Of a DNA stretch of 46,355 bases, positions 45,641 through 46,355 are shown piece after piece. The notes beneath the pieces were generated by a model. The model saw only the letters and a list, made by a program, of their open reading frames with translations, did no database searches and had not been told where the DNA came from. Within the stretch, counting starts at the first letter, position 1, and every line of letters begins with the position of its first letter. The DNA lies in the IMG/VR virus record IMGVR_UViG_3300037245_000763, positions 1 through 46,355 of that record; one strand, written 5' to 3'. Source of the DNA: a virus. The position numbers were made by a program, and so were the translations under genes.

Positions 45641-46355
45641 TTAATGACAGTCAGCCCAGGTGTCACCAATATCAAATGATCCGGTGAGTGGGCATCTAAA
45701 GTTAAAGTTCTTACCAGCTTCCGTGATTGCCAAGCAACCAAGGCGGCCAATCTTCTCGGCTATGTCAGGACGGCATTCGACTTGCCATTCATCATGGACG
45801 TTCAGCAGGAACTCATAATCAACCCCGGGTTTAAAGCCGGAGTCCTGAATGAACCGGTCGAAGATGATCAGAGCCAACTTCATTATGATTGCACCGGCCC
45901 CCTGGCACAGCGTGTTGAGTGCTGAGTGTAGGGAACGAGTCGGTATTGGGTGTTTATCGAGCGACATAAGGTAGCCGTGGGATTTCGCTTTGAGCTTAAC
46001 TTTCTCCACAAGCTCGCCCAACGCCGGTAATCCTTTCTCAAACTTGCGGCGCATTTTGCCACCATACGCAGCCGACTTCTTGGCGATAGCTCCGAGCTTT
46101 CCATTTCCAGCGCCGTATAAGTAAGCGTAGAACCACGTTTTTGCATCGTCTCGGGAAAGGTCAAGGATTCGACTATTGACCGTATGCTGGTCTGTACCCT
46201 TTTTCTTATCGCCTTCTTTAAAGACGGTGACAAACTCCCCTTCATCAAAAGGTGACATGAAATGCCCAAGACATGCCATTTCAAGTCCATCGGCATCGAT
46301 ACCGACTTGCACCCACCCTGGTCGGGGGCCGAAAAGTTCTCGACACTCGGGGCCG
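45641..46355 (-). CDS. DNA polymerase, family A, C-terminal part
   Basis: This is the polymerase domain of the gene that starts at 1230 on the other side of the circular join; residues 411-605 are encoded by 46228-45641. Motif A carries GIDADGLE, motif B reads RDDAKTWFYAYLYGAG and motif C is VHDEWQ. The residue equivalent to E. coli Pol I 762 (T7 Tyr526) is Tyr, the fourth residue after the motif B lysine. The protein ends in ADCH, close to the T7 end AICH. The stretch above 46228 duplicates the start of the window. The next gene starts over the stop codon. Confidence 0.95.
   Translation of the reverse strand, partial: GPECRELFGPRPGWVQVGIDADGLEMACLGHFMSPFDEGEFVTVFKEGDKKKGTDQHTVNSRILDLSRDDAKTWFYAYLYGAGNGKLGAIAKKSAAYGGKMRRKFEKGLPALGELVEKVKLKAKSHGYLMSLDKHPIPTRSLHSALNTLCQGAGAIIMKLALIIFDRFIQDSGFKPGVDYEFLLNVHDEWQVECRPDIAEKIGRLGCLAITEAGKNFNFRCPLTGSFDIGDTWADCH
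46229..46355. repeat. terminal direct repeat, right copy (assembly overlap)
   Basis: Identical to 1-127. See the left copy. Confidence 0.93.

Overview
The window is a complete, almost certainly circularly assembled genome of a short-tailed, T7-like phage (Autographivirus type). Its first and last 127 bases are identical, so the unique length is 46,228 bp, and the family A DNA polymerase gene runs across the join. Every gene I accept lies on the minus strand, so transcription runs from high to low coordinates. The T7-type gene order, the phage's own single-subunit RNA polymerase, tight packing with TAATG/ATGA overlaps and strong AGGAG-type ribosome sites all indicate a phage of a Gram-negative bacterium. 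The host cannot be named. A 3-TM holin of the gene-transfer-agent type is common in alphaproteobacterial phages, but this is weak evidence.

In transcription order, the physical genome end probably lies in the 1.2-kb non-coding stretch 16023-17182. It holds repeats, operator-like palindromes and a flanking tRNA-Thr. The early block (16022 down to 10819) has about 20 small genes, many of them zinc-ribbon or one-membrane-span peptides. Five of its gene gaps hold strongly folded RNA elements just ahead of the ribosome sites. A tyrosine integrase follows (9741-10736), preceded by a 13-10-13 inverted repeat, and then a promoter-like 23-mer and the RNA polymerase gene (7064-9619). Directly behind the polymerase gene is an array of canonical and non-cloverleaf tRNA-like elements (6544-7060). 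The replication block comes next: SSB, an HTH protein, an HNH endonuclease, primase-helicase, small genes, DNA polymerase (1-1230 plus 45641-46228), a dATP/dGTP-diphosphohydrolase-like protein, a lysis cassette (M15 peptidase, small membrane proteins, holin) and a 5'-3' exonuclease.

A second copy of the 23-mer (40860) precedes the virion block: a small protein, a putative ejection protein, portal, scaffold, major capsid, a T-phi-like terminator, two paralogous capsid-associated proteins, tail tubular A and B, internal virion proteins (gp13-gp16 types), tail fibre, collar-domain adhesin, a putative small terminase and the large terminase. A third copy (18359) drives three last genes, two of them FmdB-like zinc ribbons.

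The most interesting points are the three identical 23-mers (candidate phage promoters), the cluster of tRNA-like RNAs that keep acceptor and T arms but lack a normal cloverleaf, the related family of early intergenic RNA hairpins, a loxP-shaped inverted repeat beside the integrase, and an HNH gene whose reading frame runs deep into the primase gene.
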